Source of the DNA: Kitagawia praeruptora
Taxonomy: Eukaryota; Streptophyta; Magnoliopsida; Apiales; Apiaceae
DNA: 64,000 nucleotides
Direction of reading: 5' to 3'
NCBI GenBank assembly: GCA_037693485.1
Contig: CM075344.1
Coordinates: 97,747,001 to 97,811,000, forward strand
A program made the position numbers and the translations under genes. The notes below the pieces were generated by a model, which worked only from the letters and a program-made list of their open reading frames with translations, searched no databases and was not told the DNA's origin. Shown in pieces: positions 10,642 to 22,126 of this stretch (positions are counted from its first letter, which is position 1; each line of letters begins with the position of its first letter).

Positions 10642-12147
10642 CAAGCTTTTTGTGGTTGATATTGAATTTTCTGAGTCTTGGGGAATCTAGACTCAGTTTC
10701 CAAGAAGTTTTTGGATTGCAGTCTAGGGCCAAATGATTATGATTTCCACACTTATAGCATTTCTTCCTAGGTGCATCAGGTACATTCTTGTAATTATTCT
10801 ATTTGTTAATACCTTCTTTTCCATTCCTATTCCTTTTGATTTTGCTAGACTCTGAAAGACCATCTAGTCTCTGTTTCAACTGAGACTTAGACAGAAAACC
10901 TATATTGACATTCTTAGGTTTCTCTAACACTTTCTCATCTGAATTACTGTTGTTAATTCTTTTGTGTACAACAGAGGTACCTTTTGAATCAACAAATTTA
11001 ACATGTTTAGGTTCAGAAACTATCTTCTTACCTTCAGATTTTAATGTCCTAGCTTCTAGTTTACTAACATCATTGACAATAGCTACAGTCTCTTCTTTTC
11101 TAGCCTTATCAAACCCTAAACCATTAACTTTACCAAGAATTCCACTTTCAAAGATTTCTTGAGTCTTTTTACCAGATTTGTTAATGTTCTTAATCACATC
11201 TCTCTCTTCTTCTAGTTCTTTTCTGACATGGTCATAAGCCTCAAGAATAACACTATAATCATGCTTAGCTTTATCAGAACTTAACCTATTTTCTTCCATT
11301 TGAATTAACTCAGATTCAAGAAAATTATTTCTATCAACTAACTTATCATTCTTAACCTTAAGATCATCTCTTTCACTAGTAAGAATTCTGAAATTAGTCA
11401 TAAGATTTTTAAACTCAGCATGGATAGATTTAATATCATCAGAATCTAAGCTATCAAATGAATCAAGAGAGTGAAGTGATACCTTAACAGAAGATGGAGA
11501 AGTTTTCATTGGAGATCCAGGTTTGTTTGAAGAATTTGCCATCAAAGAAATGTTTTCATAATCCAATTCATCTTCAGAATCACTGGAATCAGCCCAATTC
11601 TTCTGTGTGACCATGAGTGCATTGCCCTTCCCTGAATTTCTAGGCTTCTTACACTCACTGGCAAAGTGTCCAAGCTCGCTGCAGCTAAAGCATTTGATCT
11701 TTGCCTTATCAAGCTTGACAATTGTACTTTTGCCCTTGTCACTCTTCTTCTCATCTTTCTTTTGAAAAGGTCTTTTGCTAAATCTTCTCCTGTTGAATCT
11801 TCCTTTCTTGAAAGCTTTAGCAAACATAGCAAAGAGTTCCTGCATCTCTTATTCAGAATCACTATTGTTAGAGTCTATGTCAGTAGTCTCTGATTCAGAA
11901 CTTCCTTTGCTTTTCTTCTTCCTTGTGTTTTTTACAGTAGACTCAGCATTCTGTTCTTCTGGAAGCTTCTTAGTTTCAGATTGAGCAGTAAGTGTAACAG
12001 TTCTCATCTTTCCTTCACTCCTGCTCGTCTTCTGATGCCTGTCAAGCTCATAAGCCCTAAGTTTTCCATAAACTGCCTCTAATGAAATTTCATCCAGATC
12101 ATTAGCTTCCTCAATTGCAGATCTTTTTGATTATTCAAAATCAACCT
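10642..12147 (-). pseudogene. COP1 gag, N terminus missing, split by TEK-S
   Basis: The main open part (11845-10799, 348 residues) has a basic stretch, KGRFNRRRFSKRPF, then a CCHC zinc knuckle CFSCSELGHFASEC that binds RNA in the particle. A long Lys/Glu/Ser-rich, probably coiled region with ERDDLKVKNDKLVDRNNFLE follows. Past a stop at 10799 the frame continues with a second Cys-rich knuckle, KCYKCGNHNHLALDC. Upstream of 11845 the frame is open through KRSAIEEANDLDEISLEAVY but has a stop after NNSDSE. The gag N-terminal domain of about 200 residues is absent: the PBS lies only a few codons upstream. So this copy has an internal deletion next to the PBS in addition to the inserted solo LTR. 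Confidence 0.85.
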
Positions 12148-12159
12148 GCTCTGATACCA
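12148..12159 (-). other. COP1 primer-binding site (initiator tRNA-Met)
   Basis: The minus strand reads TGGTATCAGAGC, the standard PBS of plant copia elements complementary to the 3' end of initiator tRNA-Met. It sits two bases inside the LTR end. Confidence 0.85.
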
Positions 12160-12161
12160 AA

Positions 12162-12805
12162 TGTTAACTCGAATAACTTGTAGAAGGGGAGGGGGGTTGA
12201 ATACAAGTTATATAATCGTGTCTGATTTTTGATTAATTACTTGAACAAGAACAAACGAATAAATCAAACTTGTTTGTATTAATAAGATCAAATACAAACT
12301 CTACCAAAGGTGTACAAATACCTTTAGTAGCTGCTTTCAATACAAATCTCTCTCTATTTGTACACTCTTATTCTTACGATTACAAACCTCACGAACGCTC
12401 ACACTTTACAATGATATAGAGAGAGTGTTTATAATGCTACCTATCAACTAATAACATAAAGTTATAATCTATACATGGTAATCTTCTACCGTCCAGTTGA
12501 TAGTTTCCATCAATGCTTTGATTCTTTTCTTCATGCACACTTCTTTCTATCTTCTGAATACAAGATCCTAAAGTATAGTACTTTCCAATTCTGTAGCTTC
12601 GATACAGTCAGGGTCTATCATAGTCCCTGAAAATTCATAGTCCGTGACTCCAATCTCTAATTGAGTACTGTTCACAGTTTCTGCAGATCTTGAAGAACTG
12701 ATATCTCCTTAATCAAATGTTAAACCCTTTATAAGATCAGGGTATTACAAGAAGTGTAATGATACTCTATTCTACACATCACAACTCATGAATTTATTCC
12801 TAACA
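12162..12805 (-). repeat. COP1 5' LTR
   Basis: On the minus strand it starts TGTTAGGAATAAATTC and ends CGAGTTAACA, giving TGTTA...TAACA inverted ends and a length of 644 bp. The inner edge abuts the PBS and the outer edge cuts the COP2 gag frame. A TATAAAC motif on the minus strand at about 12427-12433 is a candidate promoter TATA box. The partner LTR is outside the window. Confidence 0.85.
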
Positions 12806-13277
12806 TGAACCTTTCAAACATGTGAGTTAGTTCTTCACCTGGCTTGGCCATAAAAGCTTCATATTGTGATAAAAGGATTTGCCTTTGATTTTCTCGGACC
12901 TCTTCACTTCCTTCACACAGCAACTCTATCTTACTCCACATCTCTTTTGCAGATGAACATCCCATGACATTACCACACATGGCTTTGTCTAAAGTGAGAG
13001 AGTCGAGCAGAATAAGTTGATCCAACGCTACTTTCTCCTTTTCGGATTCTGTGTACTCTAAAGGCATCTTAGCAACCCAATGGGCTGGAATGACTTCGTC
13101 ATTTACAGTAGCAGCGGCTACTTCCTTCTGAGGGATAAAGGGGTCGTTCTCAAAGATTCCCATGTGTAGTGGATGGGCAGCTTTGATAAATAACAAGATC
13201 TTTCTTTTCCAGAAATTGTAGTTCTCTTTATCAAAGACTGGAATCTTGATACCACTTGACTTCTGAACACTCGTCAT
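12806..13277 (-). pseudogene. COP2 gag N-terminal part, cut by COP1
   Basis: The start Met at 13275-13277 opens MTSVQKSSGIKIPVFDKENY, followed by NFWKRKILLFIKAAHP, the N-terminal motif of plant copia Gag (DUF4219-like). It continues into a UBN2-type region with EMWSKIELLCEGSEEV and PGEELTHMFERF. The protein would form the particle core. The frame is clean until 12806, where the COP1 LTR begins, so it was intact or nearly intact when COP1 inserted. The rest of COP2 must lie to the left of the window. Confidence 0.85.
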
Positions 13278-13306
13278 GATCTTCAGATTTGTATATCAAT
13301 CTGTCG

Positions 13307-13317
13307 CTCCGATACCA
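13307..13317 (-). other. COP2 primer-binding site
   Basis: The minus strand reads TGGTATCGGAG, the copia initiator-Met PBS with A changed to G at position 8. It lies between the gag start and the LTR. Confidence 0.75.
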
Positions 13318-13319
13318 GT

Positions 13320-14110
13320 TGTTGGTCCCAGAGTATTGCAGAAGGGGGGCCAGGTTGAATGCAATACTGAAAAAATTCAATCTTTAAAATCGACAACAAT
13401 AATAAAGATTACAAGTTATCAGTAGATATATGCAAACGCAAGTGAATCAAGATTTCTCACAAAATAAATGTTTTATTTATCTTGTGAAGTGGTGCTACAA
13501 CCTAGAGAAAATATTTCTCCAGCTTCGGTATCTTGAGAGATATAAGTTTATTTCGTTGTTGTTGCATACAAAAAGAATTAGAGACATTTATCTAAGTAGA
13601 CTAACATACTCTATTGTCACTATCGCATGGGTTGTAGAGCGGCTGTCATTTTCAAGTGGCAGCTCTTTATAATTTGCACACCCATGTGACTTTCCTAAAT
13701 TTCTATACAGACATTGTAAACAATACAAGTAAATCAACCTAGATTCTTTCTATTTCTAGCTAATACAATTCTAGTAGATGTGGATATATCATACTCTTTG
13801 AATTGACTAGTCTTGTATTGTGATCTCTCAAGCTTCTGTCGTAGTCTTTGCAGGTCTGCTACAGTCGATGGAATGTTGCAGCAAATCTGTTTCTTGAACA
13901 TCTAGCCTATCACGGGTTTGACTGAGAAAAATCCCCAAATCAAATAATTCACTGAGATAGTAACCTTAACCGCCGAGTCTACTGTCGAAGGAATATTCAG
14001 ATATTGACAATACGAGTTTCCGCCAAAGTTGCTGTCGGAACTCTAGACTTGCTATCAAGTGTGAGAATGTTTCTATCTCGTGCTTCAGCCAATGTTGCTA
14101 TCAGATGTAG
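13320..14110 (-). repeat. COP2 5' LTR, truncated at its outer end by ATH1
   Basis: Read on the minus strand, the LTR ends ...GGGACCAACA next to the PBS. At least 791 bp are present before the TG start of ATH1 at 14111. A minus-strand TATAAAG at 13665-13671 is a possible promoter TATA box. Its outer end should lie beyond ATH1, outside the window. Confidence 0.7.
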
Positions 14111-15742
14111 TGATAAGTGGATTTATATCCACTTGGATCGCTTCATTTTGGCTTAAATTGATCGCTTTGATCTCAAGCATTTGTGTGTTTTAATGTGTTT
14201 ATGTGAGAATTGTGCAGGATATCTTTCTGGAGGTTGGAACGAACTTTTCCTGGATTATACGGTGTTTTTAAGGTCAGATGTGCATTAGTGTGAAGTTGTG
14301 GAAGAAACGGGATGAAAAACAGGAAAGTAGGAAAAATTAGTCTCATGAGCAGAAGGAGGAGCGCGGGCGCGATTGGATTACTCTGTTTTGGAGCGCGGGT
14401 GCGCGTGAATTGTTGGAGCGCGGGCGCACTTGTTTAATACTAAGGTGGCGCGCGGCCGCGCCTGTTGCCGCCAGTGAATTTCCAGAAACTGCAAAATTGA
14501 ATTTTAACAAGGAAAATTCCACAATTCCTACTTCTAATAAGTATGGTAATTGCCCTGAGCAGCTGGTACTTTCCAGAATTAGTCCTATGCATGGAATTTT
14601 AAATTCTTATCTCATTCAAGAACGGAAATTGCTAATCTTCTATTCCAACTCTAAAACGGCAATTGCTTGGTGGATAGGCAAAGTGGAGCTATAAATACAC
14701 AACTTGGGGGACATAAAAAAGAACACCCATCATAACACAGAGAGAGATCCGAAGACGGAGATTCAGACTTGGAGAAGAATTCCAACGCTCGTGACAAGCA
14801 ACGAAGATCTAGATCTACTTTTTGTTTTCTTCTATTAGGCAACTCTTGGTTGTTTTTGGGATTTGTTTTCTTAACTTATTACTCTAGCATAATTATTATT
14901 CAAACTTTACTTATTATCATGGTTTCATCAGATCCCATGATGACGAGCGGTTCGATAATGAACTAATCATTGTCATGGGATTCTAACGGATTTATCTATG
15001 TAGTTTAGTAGTTTGTTTGCTTTAAAGATTTGTGTGTGATGAATTCTTGATATCCTTGTATGGTTGTGCTTATTCTTCTTGGATGCGTAGCTAACATCTA
15101 AGTTGTTTTGTTAATCTCTTGTGAAGCGAGAGTAGATCTTGAGATTTAGAACTTGCCATGCTAGCATAGGATTATGTATGTTTTTACATCATGATTTGAA
15201 GCGTAAATAGAGATATATTATGCTGCCCTATGTGATCAATAAGGATAACTTGTACTTCAACCGTTATGTTTTCAAATCTTATAGAGATATAGGGTCTAAA
15301 CATAATTGGTGTCTACCCATCTTCTATCTCTTTTGTGGATGTATGAGTAGTTTGGTATTCGTATACTGAGAGGTAGTCTATACTTGTTTCGTGTTGTCTG
15401 ATCAGATATCATAAGTCCATAACCATCACATACTTTGATTAAAGGCATCAACTCTAAGTGAAGTATTTAATGAACTTAGGATCCCATGTTTTCTCATGCA
15501 TAAGTAATTCGATTTAAATTCTCGTTAGTTAATTAATTCTTAGTTTGTTAATTTGTTTTTTAGTTAATCTTAGTTAATCAAAACTCAAATTTGTTAATTG
15601 TCTTAGCAGTGAATAATAACCATACATTGTTGCATAGGTGCATTAACTGAATTGAAACCTAAACCAGATCTCTATGGGAACGAACTCAACTTAATTCTAT
15701 ATTACTTGTGACCACGTAAGCTTGCGTGATTTAGTGCAAACA
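14111..15742 (+). repeat. ATH1 5' LTR (Athila-type gypsy)
   Basis: The 1632-bp LTR starts TGATAAGTGGATTTATATCC and ends GTGCAAACA, six bases before an Athila-type PBS. The same LTR, inverted, is at 61037-62668. It holds a G+C-rich block at 14360-14460 with repeated GAGCGCGGGCGC-like motifs and a TATA box at 14690. Confidence 0.85.
14690..14697 (+). promoter_or_regulatory. TATA box of ATH1 LTR
   Basis: TATAAATA follows AAAGTGGAGC in the first half of the LTR, the usual place of the retrotransposon promoter. Downstream sequence ACACAACTTGGGGGACAT would hold the RNA start. Confidence 0.6.
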
Positions 15743-15748
15743 TGTTTT

Positions 15749-15768
15749 TGGCGCCGCTACCGGGGATC
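15749..15768 (+). other. ATH1 primer-binding site (tRNA-Asp type)
   Basis: TGGCGCCGCTACCGGGGATC differs at two positions from the complement of the plant tRNA-Asp 3' end, TGGCGCCGTTGCCGGGGATC, which is the standard PBS of Athila elements. This, with the LTR size, supports the Athila call. Confidence 0.8.
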
Positions 15769-15884
15769 TTCGGTGTTTTATTTTCAGTTTATGTGCTTGT
15801 CATCAGTGGTCGTTAGAGTTCACTGACTCGGACTATTTCTTACATAATTTTTTGTTTCTTGGTGTTTCAGGTACTCGAACGTGT

Positions 15885-15948
15885 ATGCGAACACGTTTGC
15901 AGGCTCGTAAGGAAAAACTGGCGGAAGACGATCTTGTAGTAGGTAAAA
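15885..15948 (+). pseudogene. ATH1 gag start, cut by TEK-H
   Basis: An ATG about 120 bases after the PBS opens a basic peptide MRTRLQARKEKLAEDDLVVG, the expected kind of Athila Gag N terminus. It is interrupted after 21 codons by the TEK-H LTR. The rest of ATH1 is not in the window on the left side of TEK-H and must resume beyond base 64000. Confidence 0.55.
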
Positions 15949-18590
15949 TGTGACGGCCCCAAATCCGGGGTTAGGATTTGGTGCCACAACCAATATAATT
16001 AAGTATGACTTAATTATACCGACGACCCCTCAACAAGGATCGATATCAGGTTATAGTATTAAACAAGAATCTAAATTACAACAACTATACCTTCTTATCC
16101 GAAGCGCAGTCCACGCTGACTCTGAAACCTATTCTTTAGAAAACACATCATCGCTCTCATTCGAATTGCCATTCGCAGATAGTCAGTCTTTAACCCTAAC
16201 TGAAATGTGAGGGAAAATAAAGCAAGAATGAGCCAACAATGCTCAGCAAGTTAATAGTATAGTCAAACAACAATATCTTGATAATTCATTGATGAACAAT
16301 ATCAATGATCAATTTACTCAAGGGAGTAATTTAATTTCCATCAAAGGATTAAACTTTCCATTTTCTTTAAATCATACTGATATTGACACCTGAATAAGAC
16401 AGGGGATCAATTGATAACAGGATAACAATAGATATCTCAAATTGTGTAAAGCAATTAACATTTTAAGTGGTAAACCAATTTCATTTCATAATAAATTAAA
16501 AGTAATAATCATTTTAAGAAAACTGATTGGAGTTTTAAATTTTTAATAGACGATACGTGTGATCATCCCATAAAGTCTCTATACCGGACACATAGTCCCT
16601 CTGGACATTATTTCCTCTCATTAGGATAGCTTGGGTTCCCAAGAGGCAACACATTGGCCTATAAAGGTGTCGAACTGGACAGACCAGAACTACACAATAA
16701 TACACCTCAAAAATAGACGGGACCAGCATTACCCGTCGCCCCGTCTCTCCAATCGTCAGGAATCCGTAGAAACCATTTTGACGGAGTTCCTAATAATCTA
16801 TATAAAATTTTCATTTTAAAAAAAATCATTCCACTTCATAAAACATAGTTTATCTTTGTAAAACATTTCAACTCTTAATCTTTTCAAAACCCTTACCTTG
16901 AAGTACTTTCGACTCTCTGATAACAAATCAGCCCAGTCTAGGTAGCTTCAAGGTAGTTTTAAGAAAACAACTCATTTTGATTTGCAATGATAAAAGTCAA
17001 AGGGTTTGACTAGGTTTTCTAACATTAAAGGATCAAGGATATAAGTCTGGATCAAGAAGATATAGACTCAAGGCATCAAGGCAATTGATCAGGATGTCAA
17101 GTTTTAAGAATAAGATTAAAGGTATTTTAAGTTCTTGAATCAACAGTTAGGTCATAAAGAATTCCATCAGTTTCAGGGTCAACATGGGTTTGACTGACAA
17201 CGGACAAAGGTTATTTAAAATAGTGGTTTATCCGTCAGTAAATTTAGTTTGATTCTGGAAAGCAGTATGACATATATGGTCAAAAAGCAATTAAAAAGAA
17301 TTAGGCTACTTTAGGGTTTCTAGTTCGTGAAACATTTGTTTTTAGAATTCTGGGTACATGAATAGATAGGTTACCAAAAATTTATAATCAACATGGCATA
17401 AGATAGGCATGCTTGAATCAACAGGTTATATCAATTTAAGAAAGGTAAACTGCAAGTAAAGACAGAGTTACTTGCACTGATTTGAATGAAACATATGATA
17501 AATAACATGAGCAGATATACTTCACTTGAACAATAAGTGAAGGATAGAAACACTTGTCTCAATATATGTAGTCATGATTCCAACACATCGATTCGTTAAT
17601 CTCTCTACGTCAGTCTCTACTTCTCGGTACATTGATCTCTAATCAACTATACGTCTATCTTTCTTCCATAATTCGTCAACCAAAATGCTTGTTAACTCCG
17701 ATAACATCTCACTTTTAAGATTCCAATTACACACGTACTGGCTCTTATCGGCCTACTATTGGTACCTATATAAAGGTAAAGTACTACTTCAGTATACTTA
17801 TACCCTTAGTCATCTAACTCTATTCTACCCAACGATTCTTATAACGCGTTATCACATAATATATTACACACATCAAGTATTCTTAGTTATACTTACCAAA
17901 TAATTTCACATAATCAGATAAACACTTAAGCAAATGCAACACATAGAACATATAAATCATATATGCCACTTAAACACTTGACAGATAAGACCATCTTGAT
18001 TTATAAGTAGCTTGTACCATAATATCATATACTTTACAATTTATAATCTAATGAAAATCGGGTAGCACTTCCTCTGTTTATAGGATTATCCCGTCGGAAA
18101 ATATCCATCTCAAATCACAATCACAATTATCCGATGGATTATAAATCCACCTACACTTCCCAATGGATTCTATCTTCCATAATAGCTCACATTCATTCTA
18201 TCTTTAATATGAAACTAACAGTCAATATCATCAACTAGCACTTTAACAATTATCAAGCATAATTCACTTATTCATATTTAATAAACCACAAAATCACATA
18301 TCATATTTATACTCACAAATTCGAACTACCAACTTGTACCATCTAAAAATTATTATCATATATCAGCTAATTATCATTTAGCATATAATTAACAAGATCG
18401 TTCTTTAATTAATAATAATAAATCACTAAAATCCGAATAAGACATAATAATTCATAAAAACTCGAATCAATTAATTAATAATCTGAAAAATTCTATACGA
18501 ATGCTAGTTAACAACTTATTAACATCTTAATCACGATTTCATCTCTAATTAGCAAGAATCAAATACATAATCATTTATTTAAATCATGCT
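15949..18590 (-). repeat. TEK-H 3' LTR, inner-end segment (first part)
   Basis: It begins TGTGACGGCCCCAAATCCGG and matches 47513-50128 closely over its whole length, apart from scattered changes and a deletion of about 40 bp in the right copy near 49515. TEK-N interrupts it at 18590. The LTR continues at 27092. The conserved hairpin is at 16230-16244. Confidence 0.85.
18586..18590 (+). repeat. TEK-N target-site duplication, left copy (atgct)
   Basis: atgct precedes TEK-N and atgtt follows it at 27087-27091, one mismatch. The empty site in the right TEK-H LTR near 50103-50107 reads atgct followed by tttatcc, confirming the insertion point. Confidence 0.8.
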
Positions 18591-19384
18591 TGTAACACCC
18601 CCAAATCCCTTACAGGAATCTAGGTCATTACACCTCTTGCGGAATATTCAATCACCTGCTCATAATATAATCTACAACAATATTCATAACAACTCCATAT
18701 TTTACTCCACAGGTTATAGTCTTAGAACGAGCACTCCATAATTAAAAAGTTATTACAACACAATTTCACCTCCCAGAATCTCTGAAATATTATTACAACT
18801 TCAAAATACTAGAAAAAGCATTAAACAACTTCTTCCCAGCTTGTACCCTTCTTCGATACTATAAGGCTAATGTGTTGAATTAATAGCCCTTTCCCTTTCC
18901 TTTGCCACGGTTCGCCATGCTAGTGCCATCGATCTAAATGCCTCTGATTAATAATATTTAAATAGCAAAAATGAGCCAAAGAATGCCCAGCAAGTATATA
19001 TATAGATATCATATAATACAACAACAACTCACTCAAAATATGTTTTTACCACTCTATAATAGTTATCCTCTTATATAAATATATACATTTGAAAAGAGAT
19101 CAACTCGGAAATTTTTATAAATCTCGAAATACTACTCATATGAAGGAATAAATATATCTCAATAACTTCTCAAAATACTACTCATATAATTCAATAACTC
19201 CTCAGAACTGCTCAATTGATTTGAATAAATAAAATTTAACAACTGCTCAGATCAACCCACTAGTTAACAGAACCACACAGGTATCGGTTAACTGTTAGGA
19301 TGTCAATGATTGGATTTCTGCTCATAACGCCTACTCAAGTAATGGATGATCAATCCATTATCACTACTCGTTTTCTATCGATAG

Positions 19385-19592
19385 AAGGATGAGCCGACTT
19401 GCTCGGACCATCACCCTAGTTTACTTCTCAGATTGGGTGAGCCGACTTGCTCAGACCATCACCCTATTTTACTTCTCAGATTGGGTGAGCTGACTTGCTC
19501 GGACCATCACCCTATTTTACTTCTCAGATTGGGTGAGCCGACTTGCTCGGACCATCACCCTAGGATGAGCCGACTTGCTCGGACCATCATCC
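19385..19592 (+). repeat. Tandem repeat in TEK-N 3' LTR (about 48 bp)
   Basis: Four to five copies of a unit with GGGTGAGCCGACTTGCTC, GGACCATCACCCTA and TTTTACTTCTCAGATT follow each other. The same array is at 24533-24742 in the other LTR. The last copies are shortened and read AGGATGAGCCGACTTGCTC. Confidence 0.85.
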
Positions 19593-20544
19593 TAAATACT
19601 CCTCAATTGGGCCGGTGCGTTACCCCGGTCACATTTGCTTTTAGAAGCAATAATTCACAACTTACTTTATATATATATATAAATTTATATAACCCCACTC
19701 TTAAATATAAATATTCTGTAGTATGAAAATATCATTAAATATATCTTTATCATCTCTTCTACGAATACGAATGAAGTATTTCAGTAAAAGTCCCAACAAT
19801 ATGGACAAGCTCATGAAATAAATTTCAACACCTCATATAATAATCTCAACACCTCGTATAATAATTTCAACACCTCGTATAATAATATCAACACCTCGTA
19901 TAATAATATATATGTATGTAGATTGCATGAATAAAATCTGATATAAACCACTAAAAAGAATATTTGATTTTTGTATAGCGAAAACTTAATCAGCATATTT
20001 AAAAATATAAATACTCCGAACGATGGAGTACGAATTAGTAAACTTGCCTGGGTTCTGCGGTACGATATTCCAACTTGCTCCACGTCTCTGGTTCTCTATA
20101 ATCAAATAAAAACTCACTCAATAAATAATCCTCAAACAGTTATCTTACTCCCCGATAAAGAAACATATTTAACCAATTAATCTTCGAGACAACATTTAAT
20201 CCTTAATTTAAATAAATAAATCCTCGGGACAATAATTAATCCATAATTAAATAAATAAATCCTTAAGATAATAATTAATCCTACTTACTCAATTTAAAAC
20301 CCATAATAATTATTCCACTTTAATACCCTCATCATTTTAAATACCTCTTTTATCAATGAATCATTAAGTCTCTAAATTATGTCCCAATAATCAAAAAATA
20401 TTTCTATTTAATTAATTAAACCATTTTTATTTAATCTATTTATTTCTCACAATTTTAAATAACAATCCAAATAATTAAATTTCGATTTTAATATTTAATC
20501 GCTAATATATCAGTCCGTTATTATTTTATTATTATTTTTACTAC

Positions 20545-21250
20545 ATGTGGGTCCCACCTACACCATGTGGGACCCACCTGCATCTCTCTCTCGATCAACC
20601 CCCCGCCCTCATCTCTCTCACCATCTCCCCTCTCCCGACTCCCTCTTTTCTCTCTGTCAATTTCTCTCCCCCTCCTGGTTATCTCTCTCCCTCTCCTGGT
20701 TCTCTCTCTCTCTCTGGATTTCTCACCGTCTCCCTCGACTATCTCTTCTCATCTCTCTACTCTCGATTAACAACAACCAACATCAGTTTCAACGAAAGCA
20801 ACACACCTTATATCTCCGCATATCCCTCTCTTCCTCCTCTCCGCTTCATCTCTCTCTGAAATCTCTCTCTCGTTCTCTCCCTTTTCTTCCCCCGTAATCT
20901 CTCTCGACTCCCCTCTTCCATCACCTCCTTTCGACTTCTCTCGCCCCCTCTTTCTCTTCTCTCTCGATTCCCTCTCTTCGAATCCCCATCTCTCTCCCTC
21001 TTCTCTCATCTCTCTTTAACCACTCTCTCCGATTACTCTCTCTTGCTGCCTGCCTCTCCGACCACAGCAACCACAAACACCACAACAATCAATTACATCA
21101 ACTCCCTCATCTCTCCGACTTCCTCTCTTCCGACAACAACAACGAACTCAACATCACCAATCAAACCACACACAAACACCTCACATACGGTAACAAATTA
21201 AACAACCATAACCACACCACCACCGCAACGGTGGTGTCGTTTCTTCCCCC
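20545..21250 (+). repeat. CT-rich tract in TEK-N 3' LTR
   Basis: A long run of TCTCTC-rich DNA (GAGAGA-rich in the sense of the element), starting with an inverted GTGGGTCCCAC motif, extends over about 500 bp. It then turns into an ACAAC-rich stretch. Any open frame here only reflects the simple composition. The second LTR has the same tract at 25693-26400. Confidence 0.75.
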
Positions 21251-21933
21251 TCCCCGACAAGCATACGAACCGAACACACATACATGTACCTCGAATTACC
21301 AGATTTTACAACACGAACTTAACAAGACAATTAACAAAAAGAATGAAAGACATAATAATATAACTACCTGCTCTTTTTTTATGTATATTTGAGCTGTTAA
21401 AAGAGAGACAATAATGGGTTGTGTAGTATGTGTTGTTCGTGTATATAAAAGATCTCAATATTGATCTTGTTTGTAAACATATATCCGGGTTTTCCGTTAG
21501 TGGATTTAAAAGGGCATAAAATGTGGGAATTAAAAAAAATATAGTGGTGGAACAGAACATGGGGAACAAGGCATGATGGAGTAAGTAGTGCTCCGGGAAT
21601 TAAGTCATGATTTATGAAAGCTGCCTCCTATTAGTGCTTAACGACAAAACAGTAATAATAAACTCGTTTCTCCTCGGCTGGCTAATTAAAACGAGACTCT
21701 ATTTGCGTTCTTTAAAATAAATTGGATCCAAAATAAAAATCTTATTTTTCCTGAATTTCCTAATTTTAATACATACCAAATAAATATAATTAAATAAATA
21801 TAATACAATATAATAATATATAAAATTTCGAAATTTACCAAAAATGCGTTAATTAAAATATACTAGTGCATCACCCTTAATTAAAATTTAAATATCGTGA
21901 AAAGAAAATGATCGAAAATTTGCGAATATTACA

Positions 21934-21958
21934 GTCTTCCCTCCTTAAAAGGATTCCG
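21934..21958 (-). other. TEK-N polypurine tract
   Basis: The minus strand reads CCTTTTAAGGAGGGAAGAC directly before the 3' LTR. It matches the TEK-H PPT (AAGGGGGGAAGGC). It primes plus-strand DNA synthesis. Confidence 0.8.
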
Positions 21959-22126
21959 TCCTCGGAATCAAGGTAGGCAATAACTAAGGTTGCTTATTTT
22001 GTACTCTACTCTCCAATATCCCGTCATCACTTTCTACCAGTTATATGCTCTCATATTTCTATTATAAACTCCCATGCTATACGGTCTATTCCATCTATAA
22101 TTTCATTCTTTAACATATCTCTATTT

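Larger units (their letters stand above)
1..12805 (-). mobile_element. COP1: Ty1/copia retrotransposon, SIRE/Maximus type, left end outside window
   Basis: On the minus strand I read, in order, 5' LTR, PBS, partial gag, protease, integrase, reverse transcriptase (RT), RNase H and an env-like extra gene. Integrase before RT is the copia order, and the extra gene after pol is typical of the SIRE/Maximus lineage. The 3' LTR lies beyond base 1. The element is interrupted by a solo LTR at 6539-10636. Its right end at 12805 cuts the gag gene of COP2 in mid-codon series, so COP1 is the younger insertion. Stops in gag, RT and the extra gene show that it is dead. Lineage assignment rests on protein motifs seen by eye. 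Confidence 0.85.
18591..21933 (-). repeat. TEK-N 3' LTR
   Basis: It begins TGTAACACCCCCAAATCCC and ends CGAATATTACA on the plus strand. It contains a tandem repeat at 19385-19590, a CT-rich block at 20580-21060 and A+T-rich DNA. No protein gene is supported. The hairpin motif is at 18973-18988. Confidence 0.9.

Noticed and set aside
12148..12159. tRNA-like sequences at 12148, 13307, 15749, 23723 and 47498.
   Set aside because: They are short primer-binding sites next to LTR ends. No cloverleaf can be formed around them, so they are not tRNA genes.
14410..14694. A 94-codon frame in the ATH1 LTR.
   Set aside because: It spans the G+C-rich block upstream of the TATA box, in U3, and is not open in the ATH2 copy as far as I can see.
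19433..20897. Open frames such as GEPTCSDHHPILLLRL and Ser/Leu-rich frames, seen twice (also at 24581-26162).
   Set aside because: They lie in the two TEK-N LTRs and come from the 48-bp repeat and CT-rich tract. The duplication is due to the LTR pair and not to gene duplication.
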